Counted from the stretch's first letter, positions 1 through 12,136 are shown. The stretch is 44,044 nt of DNA from Thermomucor indicae-seudaticae (GCA_000787465.1 JSYX01000278.1:1-44044), one strand, 5' to 3'. Notes: a model not told the origin generated them from the sequence alone. Numbers and translations: made by a program.

Positions 1-283
1 ATGCCGACAACAGGTCCATAGATTGGCAGTCACTAATACGATGGTTTTCCATCAACGTATGTGGGACCATGTACAAGACAAAGTGGACCGTGTAGTGGAT
101 AGAGAGTCTCTGTTAAGCAAGTGTTTTGAACTGCCTGTGTAAAGTGCGGGATGCCACTGTGCCTGGAACTTCTGTCGAAAGTTAGACGAGCTCGAGATAC
201 ATGAATTTACTTTTATTCAATAGGAGGAACTAAATTTTGAAAGGTCAGTGGATCTAGACGGGAGGAATCTATAGGCAAGATGA
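1..283. other. left-edge non-coding stretch
   Basis: No convincing coding segment, RNA gene or repeat is visible here. The only long frame overlapping its right end is the antisense shadow of the COA8 3' exon. It probably holds the 3' flank of COA8 and whatever lies beyond the window edge. Confidence 0.5.
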
Positions 284-970
284 TCAAGACTCGAAGCTCT
301 TTTGCCAAAAGCTCATTTCTTTTGGTATCACGGTTCGCTTGTTGGACTGCAGCAGCCATCGAAGGGAAGCTTTCAGACCAGGATAAAGCAAGGACACATT
401 ATGCTTCCACCATGCTCGATTATATGCCATTTGGCGATCGTAAGCCTTGTCCAGAAAGTCCTTGTAGAATACCGACATGGCTTCTGCAGTGACTTGTTCA
501 CCTCGTTCCTTTACTATATCCATATCTGAGTAAAATGAAAAAAAAACCGCTAAGGTCAACTGGTGACTTACGTTGTCTCTCATACGCCTCCTTGGCTTCC
601 ATGAACATGGTGTTGTTTCGAGTCCAAAACTCTTGATTGAATTTGTCTACTTCTTGTCGCATCAACCTCCATTCCCTCTCCTAGTATAACAGCCCATTTG
701 AATCCTTTTTGCTTGCTCGGAAGCCCACACCAAAAAAAAAAGTTGTTTACCTCGGCTGTTTCGTTTGGAGGAATATAATACCGTACAGGCCTCAAGTTGG
801 AGATCGGGTCTGGCGTGCCAATCATGTCAGCAGCCACTGGCTCTAGTAGTAGTGGTGCGTCTGGATGCTGCTTGGGTGTTGGATTTCCTTAGCTATGTTA
901 GCCGATTCCGTCAATGGTCGATGGCGCGAAATCGTATCTTACGTTTTGTCGAGCTGTAGCATCGAATCAT
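284..970 (-). CDS. COA8: COA8 (APOPT1 family) cytochrome c oxidase assembly factor
   Basis: Four exons on the minus strand: 970-943, 860-751, 680-572 and 525-284, giving 162 residues. The family diagnostic stretch is clear: a G-TPDPISNLRPVRYYIPPNET block near residue 25, followed by a charged W-RL-RQEVDKFNQEFW segment. Family members are mitochondrial matrix proteins that support assembly or protection of cytochrome c oxidase. The start at 970 was chosen because it is the upstream ATG whose exon (MIRCYSSTK, basic and Ser/Thr-bearing) splices in phase to the conserved core; an ATG eight bases downstream is out of phase. That short leader fits a mitochondrial presequence. The human protein is about 200 residues, so this one is slightly short. 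It lies tail-to-head behind PRP4, 447 bp away, on the same strand. The identification is solid; the first exon is less certain. Confidence 0.85.
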
Positions 971-1417
971 GACATGTCGGTGGAGCTGACGCGGAGCAAA
1001 ATGTCCTGAACAAGGACGCATCAGACATGCAATGCGTAAGAACGGATCGTATTATAGAGCTGTGCCCTACTGGTGAAATTCATTTCGCGAGTATTGGTAA
1101 TGTTGCAACGATAGAGCCCTTGTATGACGGAAAAATTTCCTGCAACCCGCGCGGACTTAACACCGTCACTACCATCAGGAACTTATTGCCATGGACCTGT
1201 TGGTGGTTCGTTACGAAAACGATTCAGACGAGAGAGTCTGTGGATGTTCAAGGGGAGATATAGTAAACGTTGGTGGACAAACAGTCTTTTGAGATCCACC
1301 ATGCATTCTATTGCCAGGTCATCAACTATTCGATCGCTAACGTACATCTTTGGCACCATAAATAAATCAGGCAGTCTTAAGTAGCATTTCCTGTTATTAA
1401 AAACGCTAGGTAGAGAG
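971..1417. other. spacer between PRP4 3' end and COA8 5' end
   Basis: This 447-bp stretch should contain the PRP4 3' UTR and the COA8 promoter. Two overlapping plus-strand frames of 78 and 86 codons occur, but they match no family I recognise and have no supported splice context. I see no clear TATA box. Confidence 0.4.
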
Positions 1418-3396
1418 CTACAGAGTCATGTTCTCGTCTGCCCACAACTTGAAGGTTCGATCAAATCCAGACGACGCCATGAACCGTCCGTCTCTTGAAA
1501 TATCGACTCCCATGACTTTGCCCTCATGTCCTTCCAAGCTCTTGATTAACCGGAAATCGTCTCCGGACCACATCTTGACGCAGCCATCGTATCCCACCGT
1601 GCCCAGATAAAGTCCACCATCATTATCGTCTGTTCCTTGATTGTATTTCACATCCGAAACCAGCGATTGATGTGCAGAGATCGTATAAATATTTCGCAGC
1701 GTCCGCATATCCCATATCTTGACTGTATTATCAGCGCTTGCCGAAGCAAGATGGTATCTATCATTCGGTTAGTTTATGAAAATTCTTCGTCAAGGGAGTT
1801 ACATACCCGTTGGGTGACCAGTCCAGTCCAAGTATATCTTTTACATGGCCTTCGAGTACCATGGCCGACCGACCCGTCCTTGTATCCCACACTCGTCCAA
1901 CTGCATCCAGGCCACTGTATGAAACCAAAAAGAAGTGTTTAAAACGCCTTCCTGTATATTGCTTTATCCAATATACCAACCCGCTTGCTACAAGACTGCC
2001 GTCACATTGAAACGCAATCGCATAAACTTGTCTCGCATGACCCTCCTGAAGCAAGAGTTCCAGGCCTTTCTCAACATCCCATAGCCGCCAAGTCCCATCA
2101 AACCCAGCACTACCGAGATATTTTCCAGACGGATGGAATGCTATCCGACACACGCGTCCGACGTGTCCGCTCAATGTGGATAAGGGTGTATCTCTAGATC
2201 CAGTTCAATCAGTCATTGGGAGCGGCTAAAAGCGTTATGGGGCGAGCTTGCTCACTTACTTTTCCAGACTCCACAAATGGATGGCCGAATCAGCACCACT
2301 CGTGGCAAAATTCATGACGCTTTTTTCAAGACTTATGGTTGCCTCTGGATGAAACGCGATGCCACCGATCCGGTCCGTGTGTCCTCGGAACGTCCCAAGC
2401 AGTTCACAATTTGGAACCGACCATAACTTGCATAGACCAGACCATGTGCCGGTCATCAACATGGACGAGTCCGGTGTAAAGGCGCACTGGGATACTGGAC
2501 GATCATCGACAATTTGTGACGCCCAGTTGGTATATTGCTGTCATATCATGAATAACTGGGAAAGCACACAACATGTTTGAAGAGGAGTACCTTTAGTTTT
2601 GCGTGTAATTCCTTTCTGCTTGCTTTCAATTGCGCTAACGGAATCTCTTGTTCGCGTCGTTGACGCTCGATCCGTCTTTTGGCTCTTGGTAGTGAATATC
2701 GTGTGATCCATTTCCGAGCCTCAAGAAGTTCTTGTGACCCTGGCGTAAAGAATTCTTCCTCTTTCTTTATCGACAATTTTAGTTTTTCCCAACCGAACAC
2801 GGGCGGGTGATCATTCTCCTCACCTCTTCCTCCTCTTCTTCTTCTGATGATTCAGACTCTGATGACTCTTCCTCTTCCGCGGCTTGTAACGATAATAGGT
2901 ATCGTAGACGTTCGCGTCTGTCGTCGGGCTAATAAAATGGGGTCACCAACAAAGATACACCCCCTCTTGTTCTTTCCCTTCACCTACACCCTCGCCGAAA
3001 AGACACTGAGGTTCTCCAAGTTCACGCAGTCGGATTCGTACACGTGTATCATCGGTAGGAACTGCAATTTGTCTCGCGCGTTTTCGTCGTTCGAACTCTT
3101 CCAAGACTTCGCGATCCGCTTGCCGAGCTCGTTGTGTAGATTCCGAAAAGTCGTACTCGGTCGCGTCAGCTACATATATATATCGGCACTAATCAGCATA
3201 AAAAATCCGAGGGGGCGGGCGCCATGTTGGCCATATTACCAAGAGCATCCAGATCAATGCCGCCTGTTGTTCCGAGGCTAGTAGAAGTGTCGGTATTCAA
3301 CTTGATCCGCTTCACATTTTCTTGTTCGTCCAGAGATCCGAAATGGATACGAGATTTGGCTTTCGATTTTGCGGCAGACGGATCCACACTCTCCAT
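1418..3396 (-). CDS. PRP4: PRP4/PRPF4, U4/U6 snRNP WD40 splicing factor
   Basis: Eight exons: 3396-3240, 3169-2988, 2928-2824, 2764-2591, 2537-2260, 2193-1981, 1914-1807 and 1757-1418, giving 518 residues (human PRPF4 has 522). Residues about 88-130 hold the splicing-factor motif with [17 protein letters not shown] and a conserved [14 protein letters not shown]. It is followed by an acidic Ser/Glu run and a helical [15 protein letters not shown] region. Seven WD40 repeats fill the C-terminal half, with WD/LW ends such as GTWRLWD, GRVWD, VKIWD, VKMW and FKLW. The protein is a stable part of the U4/U6.U5 tri-snRNP in the nucleus and binds PRP3 and cyclophilin H in other eukaryotes. The start at 3396 is the first ATG and faces PMT4 across 145 bp. 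All eight exon joins keep phase, and the third intron (2823-2765) removes an out-of-frame stretch cleanly. Confidence 0.95.
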
Positions 3397-3541
3397 TTTT
3401 CGGTGCAGAAAAGGGGGACAGGCTGTTACCGAGTTTGGTCAGATTGGGAATTTGAGGGCCCGCACACACACACGCTTGGCCTAAGCATGTGTAACACATC
3501 TCTTTTCCAGGCTGTCATCTCTACAGCATTGCGTTATTCCC
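3397..3541. promoter_or_regulatory. shared divergent promoter of PRP4 and PMT4
   Basis: Only 145 bp separate the start codons of PRP4 (minus) and PMT4 (plus), so both promoters must lie in or overlap this gap. It carries a short CA run near 3462-3475 and pyrimidine tracts, but no obvious TATA box on either strand, as is common for compact bidirectional housekeeping promoters. Confidence 0.5.
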
Positions 3542-6412
3542 ATGACCGATCCGAAGCTTAGGCGAAGACACCCAGACTCGCCTGCGCCGGTCAATGTACC
3601 CTCTCAACCGGACGACAAGAAAAAGGTATACCTTGTCTTTGGTCGCGCTGATCGCCCCTTACTAACTAACCGTTACCCAAATAGTCTTGGCGTCCAGAAC
3701 GTTTCAATACCCAATCGCGAACGCATTGGATCGCACTCGGTGTTCTTGTTTTGCTTGGGAGTCTCAACACGTTTTACAAGATCTGGCACCCAGCCGAGGT
3801 CGTGTAAGTTTGTTCTTCTTCTTCCCAGCAGCCAGTCAGCCCTCTGTTTCTTATTGACGGTAAAAAAACAACAACAGGTTTGATGAAGTTCATTTTGGCA
3901 AGTTTGCCGGGTACTATCTACAACGAACCTACTTTTTTGATGTCCATCCGCCACTGGCCAAGCTGATGCTGGCTGGAGCAGGCTATCTCCTTGGTTACGA
4001 TGGCCATTTTGATTTTGGAAACATTGGAGACTCGTATATTGAGAACGAGGTGCCCTACATTGGATTGCGTGCTTTGCCTGCGGCGTTGAATGTATTGAGC
4101 GTGGCATTGATATACAGTATCATGAAAGAATCCGGGTATGCTTTGATCACTTGTATCCTAACAGCTTCGATGTATCTCCTGGGTAAATATTATTATTACA
4201 TTGTCAATATGGGAGGAGCTGATGACGACTAAATCAATGCCACCAGATAACTCGGCTGTGGCTCAGAACCGTCTGATTATGCTCGACAGTATGCTGGTGT
4301 TCTTTATGCTATGTACTGTCTATTGTTATATCCGATTCCGTAAATATAGATACCAGTACGTGCGCTTATCTAGTACGGATGCATGGAGATGATACTCACA
4401 CTTGCCTCTTTAGCGAGTTCTCACCGAGTTGGTGGTTTTGGCTCTTTGCGACGGGCGTGACCATGGCTTTCACTGTAAGGTAAGCTACCTGAATGCCCAT
4501 CGGCCGACATGAGTGCTAAGGTAGAAAGCAACGTAGCGTCAAGTTGGTTGGGTTGTTCGTGGTTACCGCTGTTGGTATATGCGTTCTCGTCGATCTATGG
4601 GCCTTGCTTGACATCAAGCGCGGACTGACCATGGTAAAAGTCACCCGTATTTCTTTCTCGAAAGTATATAGGCTTATTCATCTTGTCATTAGGACCAATT
4701 CATGAGACACTTTAATGCCAGGGCGCTTGGACTGATTGTTGTACCGGTCTGTATCTATCTCTTTTGGTTCTACGTGCATTTTGCTATCTTGGATCAATCA
4801 GGTCCAGGCGACAGCTTTATGAGCGCTGCGTTCCAAGAGACCTTGAAGAACAGTGCAATCAAAATGAAATCACTGGGTAGGTATCATCCTGTTGCTGGCT
4901 CAAAGAAAGAAAGAACTAACTTACATGTTGGGGAAAAGATATCCATTACTATGACGATATTACGTTGCAGCATAGAGATACTGGAGCATTTTTGCACTCG
5001 CATCCGTTACGGTATCCGTTACGATATGACGATGGGCGCATTAGCAGTCAAGGTATTATTCGTATGCTCATTCCATTTTGATGATAACGTTTAACGTATG
5101 CGCCTATCGACAGGTCAACAAGTGACAGCGGTCAAGGAAGTAGACGAAAACTGTTACTGGCGCGTAAAGCCTACCAAGGAAATCAATTCTTCAGAGGGAG
5201 AACGTGTGCCTGTCCGGCACGGGGACGTGATACAGCTGGAACACGTTGCGACGGGGACGAATCTTTTGACGCATGACGTCGCATCACCGCTGCTGGCTAC
5301 GAACGAAGAATTCACGACGGTGCCACTGGACAGTCCACGGTATAACGAGACGTTGTTCCAAGTGTTGCTGGATGACCACAACAACGGCAATATCTGGTCG
5401 ACGTACATGAAGGGAGTCAAGTTGTTGCATATGGATACCAAGGTGACGCTGTGGACGCGAGACAAGGCGTTGCCGGAGTGGGCGTTGGGACAACAGGATG
5501 TGAATGGGAACAAGAATACGATGGATCGGTCTAATTATTGGGTGGCGACCGAAATCAAGGGTCTTAACGGTAAGTATATTCTTCTCTCTTTGCTGGCGGG
5601 ATCTCTCTCACACACACACGCAAAATGAGGATAGCAACGGAGATCAACATGAACAAAAAGAAAGAGGTCAAAAAGATTCCGTTTATTTTCAAGTTTCTTG
5701 AGCTGCAAGGCCGGATGCTGCGTCATAATTCTGGTTTGACGAAGCCGCACCCGTATCAATCGAGGCCGATCACGTGGCCGTTCTTGGTGCGAGGCATCTC
5801 GTACTGGTCCAAGAACGAGACTCGGGAGCAAATTTACATGACTGGCAACGTGTTTGGGTGGTGGTTGTCCGTCGCTGGAGTCGCTGTTTATTCGGGTGTA
5901 TTGCTGGCGGATGTTCTTGCTCGCAGACGAGGGATTGAACCCATTGAAGAACGTAAGTTAGTAGTAGTAGTAGTGGCTACAGTTATTGTCGCTGACTGAC
6001 TGACTGACTGACTACTACAGCTGTACGACACCGGTTTCTTGCTTCGGGTGGATTCTTTATGATTCTATGGCTTTGCCATTATGTTCCGTTCTTTTTCATG
6101 GGACGATCCTTGTTTCTGCACCATTATCTGCCTGCAGCCACGTGCTGCTACCTCTTGCTCGGCGCAGTGTATCAATTCATGTTTATCGATGGCATCGATT
6201 CACCCATCTCATCACTTTATGGCAAGCGTTTCACGATGATGACTGCCTCACCTTCCGCGTTCTCCTACGTTGCTGCGTTTATCATTTTAGCATTGCAAGC
6301 CGCCACGTTTCTCTTTCTGTCACCGCTTACGTATGGCACCCCAAGCATGACGGTGGAGCAAGTTCAGCAACACAAGATATTGAGTTCTTGGGATTTGCAG
6401 TTTGGTAAGTAA
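3542..6412 (+). CDS. PMT4: PMT4-type protein O-mannosyltransferase
   Basis: Eleven exons: 3542-3625, 3685-3803, 3878-4182, 4247-4355, 4414-4479, 4537-4633, 4693-4876, 4939-5052, 5114-5569, 5635-5952 and 6021-6412, giving 747 residues (yeast Pmt4 is 762). It moves mannose from dolichyl-phosphate mannose to Ser/Thr of secretory proteins in the ER. The first luminal loop has the catalytic acidic pair in VFDEVHFGKF (about residues 68-77). Several hydrophobic helices follow, then a luminal MIR region (about 330-515) with repeated LxH/LHS motifs. The conserved FKFLELQGRML and WPFLVRGISYW segments follow it, and a final helix bundle with FFMGRSLFLHHYLPA closes the protein. The last exon runs to a stop right after SSWDLQFG, the usual Pmt4 ending. 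The intron before the final exon contains a TGAC tandem repeat at 5992-6013. Confidence 0.95.
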
Positions 6413-6654
6413 GATTTTTTTTTATACATTAGTATATATGCATGATTGGAGTAAGTAACGCCATGATGTTTAGCGAAATAATTGCTTGTTTATATGACGT
6501 TAATAAAGTTTTAATTTATTTTGCATGCTACATACTACTATGTAGACGGTAGTTTATTCATATAAACCATGGCAAAAAATAATTATTCATATTTTGTAGG
6601 GCTATCCATAAAATGCTAAGGCTATTCATATGGGGAGGGGGGTATAATAAAGGG

Positions 6655-8464
6655 TTATGCATAACTGTTGATGGCTGTCGTTGTGGAATGGGTAAAAAGT
6701 TTCTTTTCGACCGATTCAGTCGCAGTGTCTGGAGAAAGGGCGCGCTTCTTGCCCGCATTTTCACGGAGCTCTGCAATAACCGAATCGCAGAAGCGAACGA
6801 TGGCAGTCCTGAGCTATAATCATAACCGTGAGTTCAATCACTGTGGCTTCGTTAGTTAGTTAGACAACTGTTTACCATAGACAGTCCTCGGTCTGTTTTC
6901 CGTGCAATTTCCGAAGGATCAAAAGCGTCAAACGAAAGATCGAACCTGAATTTGCAAGCCCTATTATCTTTTCATGTAAGCATATATATATATATACAGA
7001 GGATCGACAATTTTTGACACGTACGCGGCAAAGAAACGAAGGTTTTCAACAGCTCGAAAGGTGCGGTTCGTGTCTTGATGTATCTTTTGAATGAATCCAA
7101 AGGGGCGACGGGATCGCTTGACGATATTGTTGTATGCGTTGCACAGGATCTTGCCGTCACTAAGTAGAGAAGTCAGTTATTTGATGTCGCCAGTAAGTCA
7201 TGATCAAGCGAAGGTTTGCTTACGCCAGGTACTTTAGGAACTCTTCTTCATCATCGTCCTTGTGAGGATCTGGAAATTTATCTGCCTCTTCCAAGATGTT
7301 GTCGGTCAACAAGGCATAACAGCGCCCTATACATCACAGCACATGAGGCTTGTGTTACAAACTTTTTCCCGCCAACCATCTTACCCATTGGATCGCTGGC
7401 GAATTGTGTGTCATCCAGCCAGGATGGTCCTCCTTGAGTAGTAGTAGCCGAAGAAGAAGAAGAATTGTTGTCAGCAGCAGCAGCAGCTTTGCGTGTCATC
7501 AATGACTTGATTTCCGGACTGAGAGCAACTGGCGGGCTTCCGATATGATGCGGAGGATTGAATGCGTACTCCACCACTGCTCCGAGGTATTCCAGAATGG
7601 CTTCTCGTTCCAAAACCAGATCCTCGTGCTGTACAACGTCCTTGTGCCGATATTCAAGGTCCTTCATGACACTTATCAATTTGAGACTAGCACGGCGCAA
7701 TTGGACAAGCGCAGCGTCCGATAGATCCTGCCGATTCATGGTATACGTCCGCACCGAGTCAATCATTTGGCGAACAGTCTTGACCAGCGTGGCAACCTTC
7801 ATTTCGGAGGAGCTATCCGAATTATGGGTGATCATGGACCAAGCACCTAGTGTCGTTTCAATTTCTTGGAAGCACTGGCCCACGAGCACGTCAAGGTCAG
7901 TTTCTACATCCAATTCAGTCCAAGTAGGTCGAGGAGGCTGCGGTTCCTCCGGTAGCAGATCTTCCTCCTCCTCGTCGTCGTCTTCTTGTACGCCATCGTT
8001 CTCGGGCACTGGAGTCATACCACCACGCTTCCGATGAAAGCCGAGAATGCCGACCCTGTCATACCCACAATTGAGATCTCTTTCTTTCTTTCCTTTTCGC
8101 GCTTAATAACGTACTTGTTTACTTTGAGGTCACGTTTAGCATAGAAACGCTGTAGTCGCTCGATGGGTCCCAGCGTTATAACAGAAGATCGCCGCTGTGC
8201 TACATACAAACGCCATCAGCTGCTTCTGCTGCCTTCTAAGTTGTATACTGATAGATAGATAGATATACCTGAACGTGCAAAGCCCTTGGTTTGAATGCCA
8301 TTCACGGGTTTAAAATAGCGTCTACCCTCAGGACTTTTGGCACGAATGACGTTATCACCATATCGTTTGTTATTATTGCCGGCACAACGTTGCAACAGCT
8401 CCGACTGTTCTTGCTCGGAATGAATGGTTGAAGAAGAATCAGACGTAATGGGTTGCTGCAACAT
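6655..8464 (-). CDS. conserved fungal protein of unknown function, possible CH-like C-terminus
   Basis: Seven exons, all joining in phase: 8464-8269, 8199-8115, 8055-7385, 7326-7224, 7159-7025, 6960-6876 and 6813-6655, giving 477 residues. I do not recognise a named family. Visible parts are a basic N-terminal block (ERLQRFYAKRDLKVNK followed by GFHRKRGG, about residues 78-105), an acidic linker, and a helical middle domain (about 130-270). A low-complexity Ala/Ser/Thr linker comes next, then a C-terminal domain (about 330-455) with DGKILCNAYNNIV, RRPFGFI, TFRAVENLRFFAAA and a final amphipathic helix. That last domain resembles the layout of calponin-homology domains in actin- or GTPase-linked proteins, but this is only a pattern impression. 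There is no signal peptide or membrane segment. It is convergent with PMT4 (242 bp apart). Confidence 0.7.
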
Positions 8465-8560
8465 GGCCACCAATAACGCGATTGCGCGTCCCTCCCCAGA
8501 AAAGTAAGAAAGAAAGAAAGACAGGTGTGAGGAAAAACTCAAAGGGGGTGAGAGCCTTGT

Positions 8561-8567
8561 TTATATA
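8561..8567 (-). promoter_or_regulatory. TATA-like box upstream of the 8464 gene
   Basis: On the minus strand the sequence reads TATATAA about 100 bases before the start codon at 8464, a suitable place for a core promoter element. Position and sequence are the only evidence. Confidence 0.4.
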
Positions 8568-9042
8568 CCATAGTTCCGTCCAATGGAATAACAGCAGTTT
8601 ATGCATTTTGGACAACTGCATACTTCTCCGCCGAATTTGGCGCCTGTATTACCCATTCGCATTGTGTGTTTCTCTTCCGTTCCTACAAGGCAGGGAGTAC
8701 TTGGATAACTAACACGGTTAGAAATGCTGCGGCCTGGCTTGTTGCCACCAAGCCAGGGGTAAATTAAACATGCCTTTTCTGAAAGATTTTGCAGGAAAGT
8801 GATCGCCCTGTTTTCTTTCTTTCACTTTCAGCTCATGCATGTGTAGACAACTCAACTGTGCTGTCCCAGTGGTTATCAGCCACTCATATCGGTAGCTTGT
8901 AGGCCATTGGCTAACTGGCTGGCTGGCTGGCTTCCTTAGGGCTTGATGCCTCAACTGTTGTTTATTCCCACAATGAATATAGCAGGTATTGCTTAATTGG
9001 TAAAGGCATCAAAACATCCGTGATAAGATAAAGTGCTGATTA

Positions 9043-9338
9043 GATACAAACTACCGCGTCCTGACTGAAGCAGCAAATTCGTTCCATACTATAACTTTTA
9101 CCTTTTGAGACGTTGGGCCAGATACAGTACCCGCGCGATATATGGATAGGGTCCGTGATGCAATCGTAACAAAAAGTGGACATACGCCTGGAAAAAGCAA
9201 ATCCGTGATTGGCAGTGGTCGATCGGTATATCACATATCGGTACGTCGCGCGGATACAAATTAACCCCGTCCTGGACGGAATTCGCTCCGTACTAACTTT
9301 CACCGAGTAATAATGGTAAGATCTTGGGCCAGGTACAG
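9043..9338. repeat. dispersed repeat copy A with internal direct repeat
   Basis: Two diverged direct copies (9043-9127 and 9253-9338, offset 210 bp) share GATACAAA at their start, a GTCCTG-(A)CG block, TCC-TACT-AACTTT-ACC, and GGGCCA-(G)TACAG at the end. The middle contains TAGGGTCCGTGA (9147-9158), CGCCTGGAAAA (9185-9195) and TCGCGCGGAT (9246-9255). These recur in the same order at 32485, 32538 and 32594. This looks like a relict of a short non-coding mobile element, possibly tandem or LTR-like. No coding capacity is seen. Confidence 0.6.
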
Positions 9339-10051
9339 AGTACATATTGCAGTTCATATGAACCAAGACACAAAGAGGGCCAGTCTACATAAGCGTCTGG
9401 ACGGGAGAAAGAATAGGGCAGTATAAATGTTTATCCTGTGCCGTTTAAACGATCTGCGACAAAACAATGGAGATCGTGCATTGTCATATTGTGTGCATTA
9501 AACAGGATCTCATCTACAGAAGGATAGAGCTTTTCTATTGGACATGATCTTCCGACGACCTGGGAAACGAGAAGAAGAAGAAAGGAAATTCATGCCAAAC
9601 ATTGACAGTCTGTGCTACGATTCGTTTATCGCTGTGTCTCCCAATGGGTCAGCAAGAAAAGCATTCAGGGCCCTCAGCATTTGTCCGTTCACGTGCCCTG
9701 TGCATTTAAACTCTTTTTGTTTCTCGATTGATTATTTTGTACATGACATCGGCTTGACAAAAGGATTGGCTGTGATTGGATCAGACCATCAAGTGGGATG
9801 GGTGGCAGGGTGTACGTATACATATATAACGGTGATGCCTTTGTTTCTAATTATTACTTTGCACTTGGTACACAATGGTTGCACGAAACGAAATGAACGA
9901 GCTATGCTGTCCTTGAAATCAATCCATCTATTGCAACAACCCACACACTTCCCTTTCTTTTCTTTTTTTTCCCTCTTTCTTTAACTCCCCCCACCTTTAA
10001 CGTTCCTTACTGCAGAGTAAGAGGTGAAAGGCCTCTGAATCGAAATCGATC

Positions 10052-12056
10052 ATGAAATTCAATTACGTCACCTTCCTTTCGTTCGTATTCCTTGTCTTTA
10101 TCGTCAATGTATCGGCCTGCCATCACAAGAATCATACGGCTCCTCCACAGATCGCAAAGAGCAACAAGTACATTATCCAAGTCACCAGAGACACTGACCT
10201 CAATCACTGTGAGTTGATATATATCCTATATGTACGATATATATGTCTTCATTAAGCATCAATTAGTTGTACCAAAGCTGATCCAAGGCGCCGTCAATCT
10301 CCTAAAGAACTTGATCGAGGATATCGGCGAAGAGATCGTTGATCTACTGCCGCTTGAGGCAAAGAAGACCAAGTGTGCCCCTAAAAGGTTCTCTGTCGAC
10401 AACACCTTTAACCTGGGTGGATCGTTCAAGGCCCTGGGTGTGGTTATCAAGGACGGCCGCATCTTGACCGATCTCCTCTCGAGCTTTACCGAGATTGTCT
10501 CGATTGTTCCTGATGACGAAATCCAGTTTGATCTGCCTCGACCGATCACTGAAAAGAAGGTTTTTCATCGATTCATAAGCTTTTGGGAAGGAAAAGGGAA
10601 AGGGGGCCTATATCTCATCGCCGGTTTTTATTAGTCAGCCGTCAAGAAACGAAAGATCGATAGGCGCTATTACATCGTAAGCACACACCCTTTATACACC
10701 AAAGATTACGTTTTTTGCTAAAGGTTTTTACAGCGACCTGTACGAGTCAATAACTCAACGGCTACGACAACAACAACAGCCAGCCATTATCATCAGTATC
10801 ATAAAAAGACCGAGGTACCCATCACAGCGCTCCATACCGGTCTTTCAGCTTCTGCCGTGTTGTCCTCTGCTACGCGTTCTCCTCCGACAGCGACAACGAC
10901 AGCGACACCCCTTCCTATCGCCTTTCTCGAAGAAGTCAATGCAACCTGGAACCTCGTCCGTATTTCGGAACGCCAACTCGACTTGTCGCTACCCTACGTT
11001 TATGACTCGCGTGCAGGGTGCGTACATATAACCGTACAACAAAAAAGAAGAAAAAGAGATCATCCGGAAGCTAATATATACAGAAACCATCTATAGATCC
11101 GGCGTCACCGTTTATGTTGTAGATGACGGCCTAGCGATTCACAATGAAGACTTTGAAGGCCGCGCGTCTTGGGGCTGGTCTGCCTACGACAACAGCAGCA
11201 GCAGCAGCACTGTTACAAACACTTCGGATCCACGCGACGGTGGTGGTCACGGTAAGAAGACCCATCCTCCACTTGCCCCCCTCCCAATGTGTGCTATCTA
11301 AACTTTAAATGAAGGCACCCATGTGGCAGGTATTATTGGCGGTAAACACTACGGCGTGGCCAAAAACGTGAGCCTGGTGAGCGTCCAGGTGTTGAACGCG
11401 GCCGGCCGCGGCACCGTGTCCAACATTTTGGGTGGTCTGCAGTGGATCATGGAAAAGGAAAAGGAGAAGCGGCGACCGGTGATTATCAACATGTCCCTCG
11501 GATTACCCAAGACGGCACCGGGTGCTTCGGCGCTCGATCAAGCGGTGACGGCGGCTGTCGAAGCTGGGTTGCCGATCATTACGGCGGCTGGCAACTCGGG
11601 CAGTGATGCGTGCAACGTGGTGCCTGGCGGTAACGAGCTCGTGTATAACGTGGGCACGACGGACAGTAAAGATCAAATGGATCCGCTCAGCTGTTATGGC
11701 AAATGTGTCAACGTCCTGGCTCCCGGTATGTAACAAGATGAGGGCATGGAATAAACGAGGATGATAATAATAATAATAATAATAATCTTCATGTAGGTTA
11801 CGAGGTCACGAGTACGTACATTGGTGCCACGAACGCTACTGCCACTATGTCTGGGTCTTCGATGGCTGCGCCTCATGTGGCGGGTGTGGCCGCTCTGCTC
11901 TTGCCGGATCTGCAGGATCCGTCACCCAAGGCACTCTACAAGCGTATCACTGAACTTGCGACCACCAATGTCGTCACGCAGATTCCCGACAGCGATACTC
12001 CAAATGCCCTCCTCTTTAACGGTCAAGCGAAGAATAATACCGTCCAGCTTTTTTAG
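10052..12056 (+). CDS. secreted subtilisin-like serine protease (S8, proteinase K type)
   Basis: Seven exons: 10052-10208, 10267-10559, 10635-10676, 10734-11017, 11097-11251, 11315-11725 and 11797-12056, giving 533 residues. A signal peptide (hydrophobic core about residues 5-22) is followed by an I9-type inhibitory propeptide (about 40-150). A Thr/Ser-rich linker with TATTTTTA-type runs precedes the catalytic domain. The triad reads Asp268 in VYVVDDG, His313 in GHGTHVAGI and Ser469 in MSGSSMAAPHVAG, with oxyanion Asn404 in AAGNSG. The nucleophile motif is GSSMA instead of the usual GTSMA, a tolerated variant. The enzyme should be made as a zymogen, exported and self-processed. It converges on the BAP31-like gene with 80 bp between stop codons. 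An ATAATA repeat lies in the last intron (11763-11785). The catalytic exons are certain; the short third exon is less so. Confidence 0.9.
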
Positions 12057-12136
12057 AGTTTTATTTTACATGTTAGCCACAATCGAAGCACATTGTACAA
12101 AGTAATAACTATTTCTTCTCTCTCTCTCTCTTGCGA

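Larger units (their letters stand above)
8465..10051. other. 1.6-kb intergenic region between divergent genes
   Basis: This lies between the divergent unknown-function gene (minus) and the subtilisin gene (plus). It contains GGCT microrepeats near 8918-8932 and the dispersed repeat at 9043-9338. A pyrimidine-rich tract at 9950-9995 sits just upstream of the subtilisin start. A 148-codon plus frame at 9538-9984 has no recognisable domain and I do not call it a gene. Confidence 0.5.

Noticed and set aside
7278..8037. 159-codon plus-strand ORF inside the unknown-function gene
   Set aside because: It is the antisense shadow of the large coding exon 8055-7385, whose splice phases are all consistent on the minus strand.
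9538..9984. 148-codon plus-strand ORF before the subtilisin gene
   Set aside because: No domain, no conserved composition, and it runs into the pyrimidine-rich promoter tract of the subtilisin gene.
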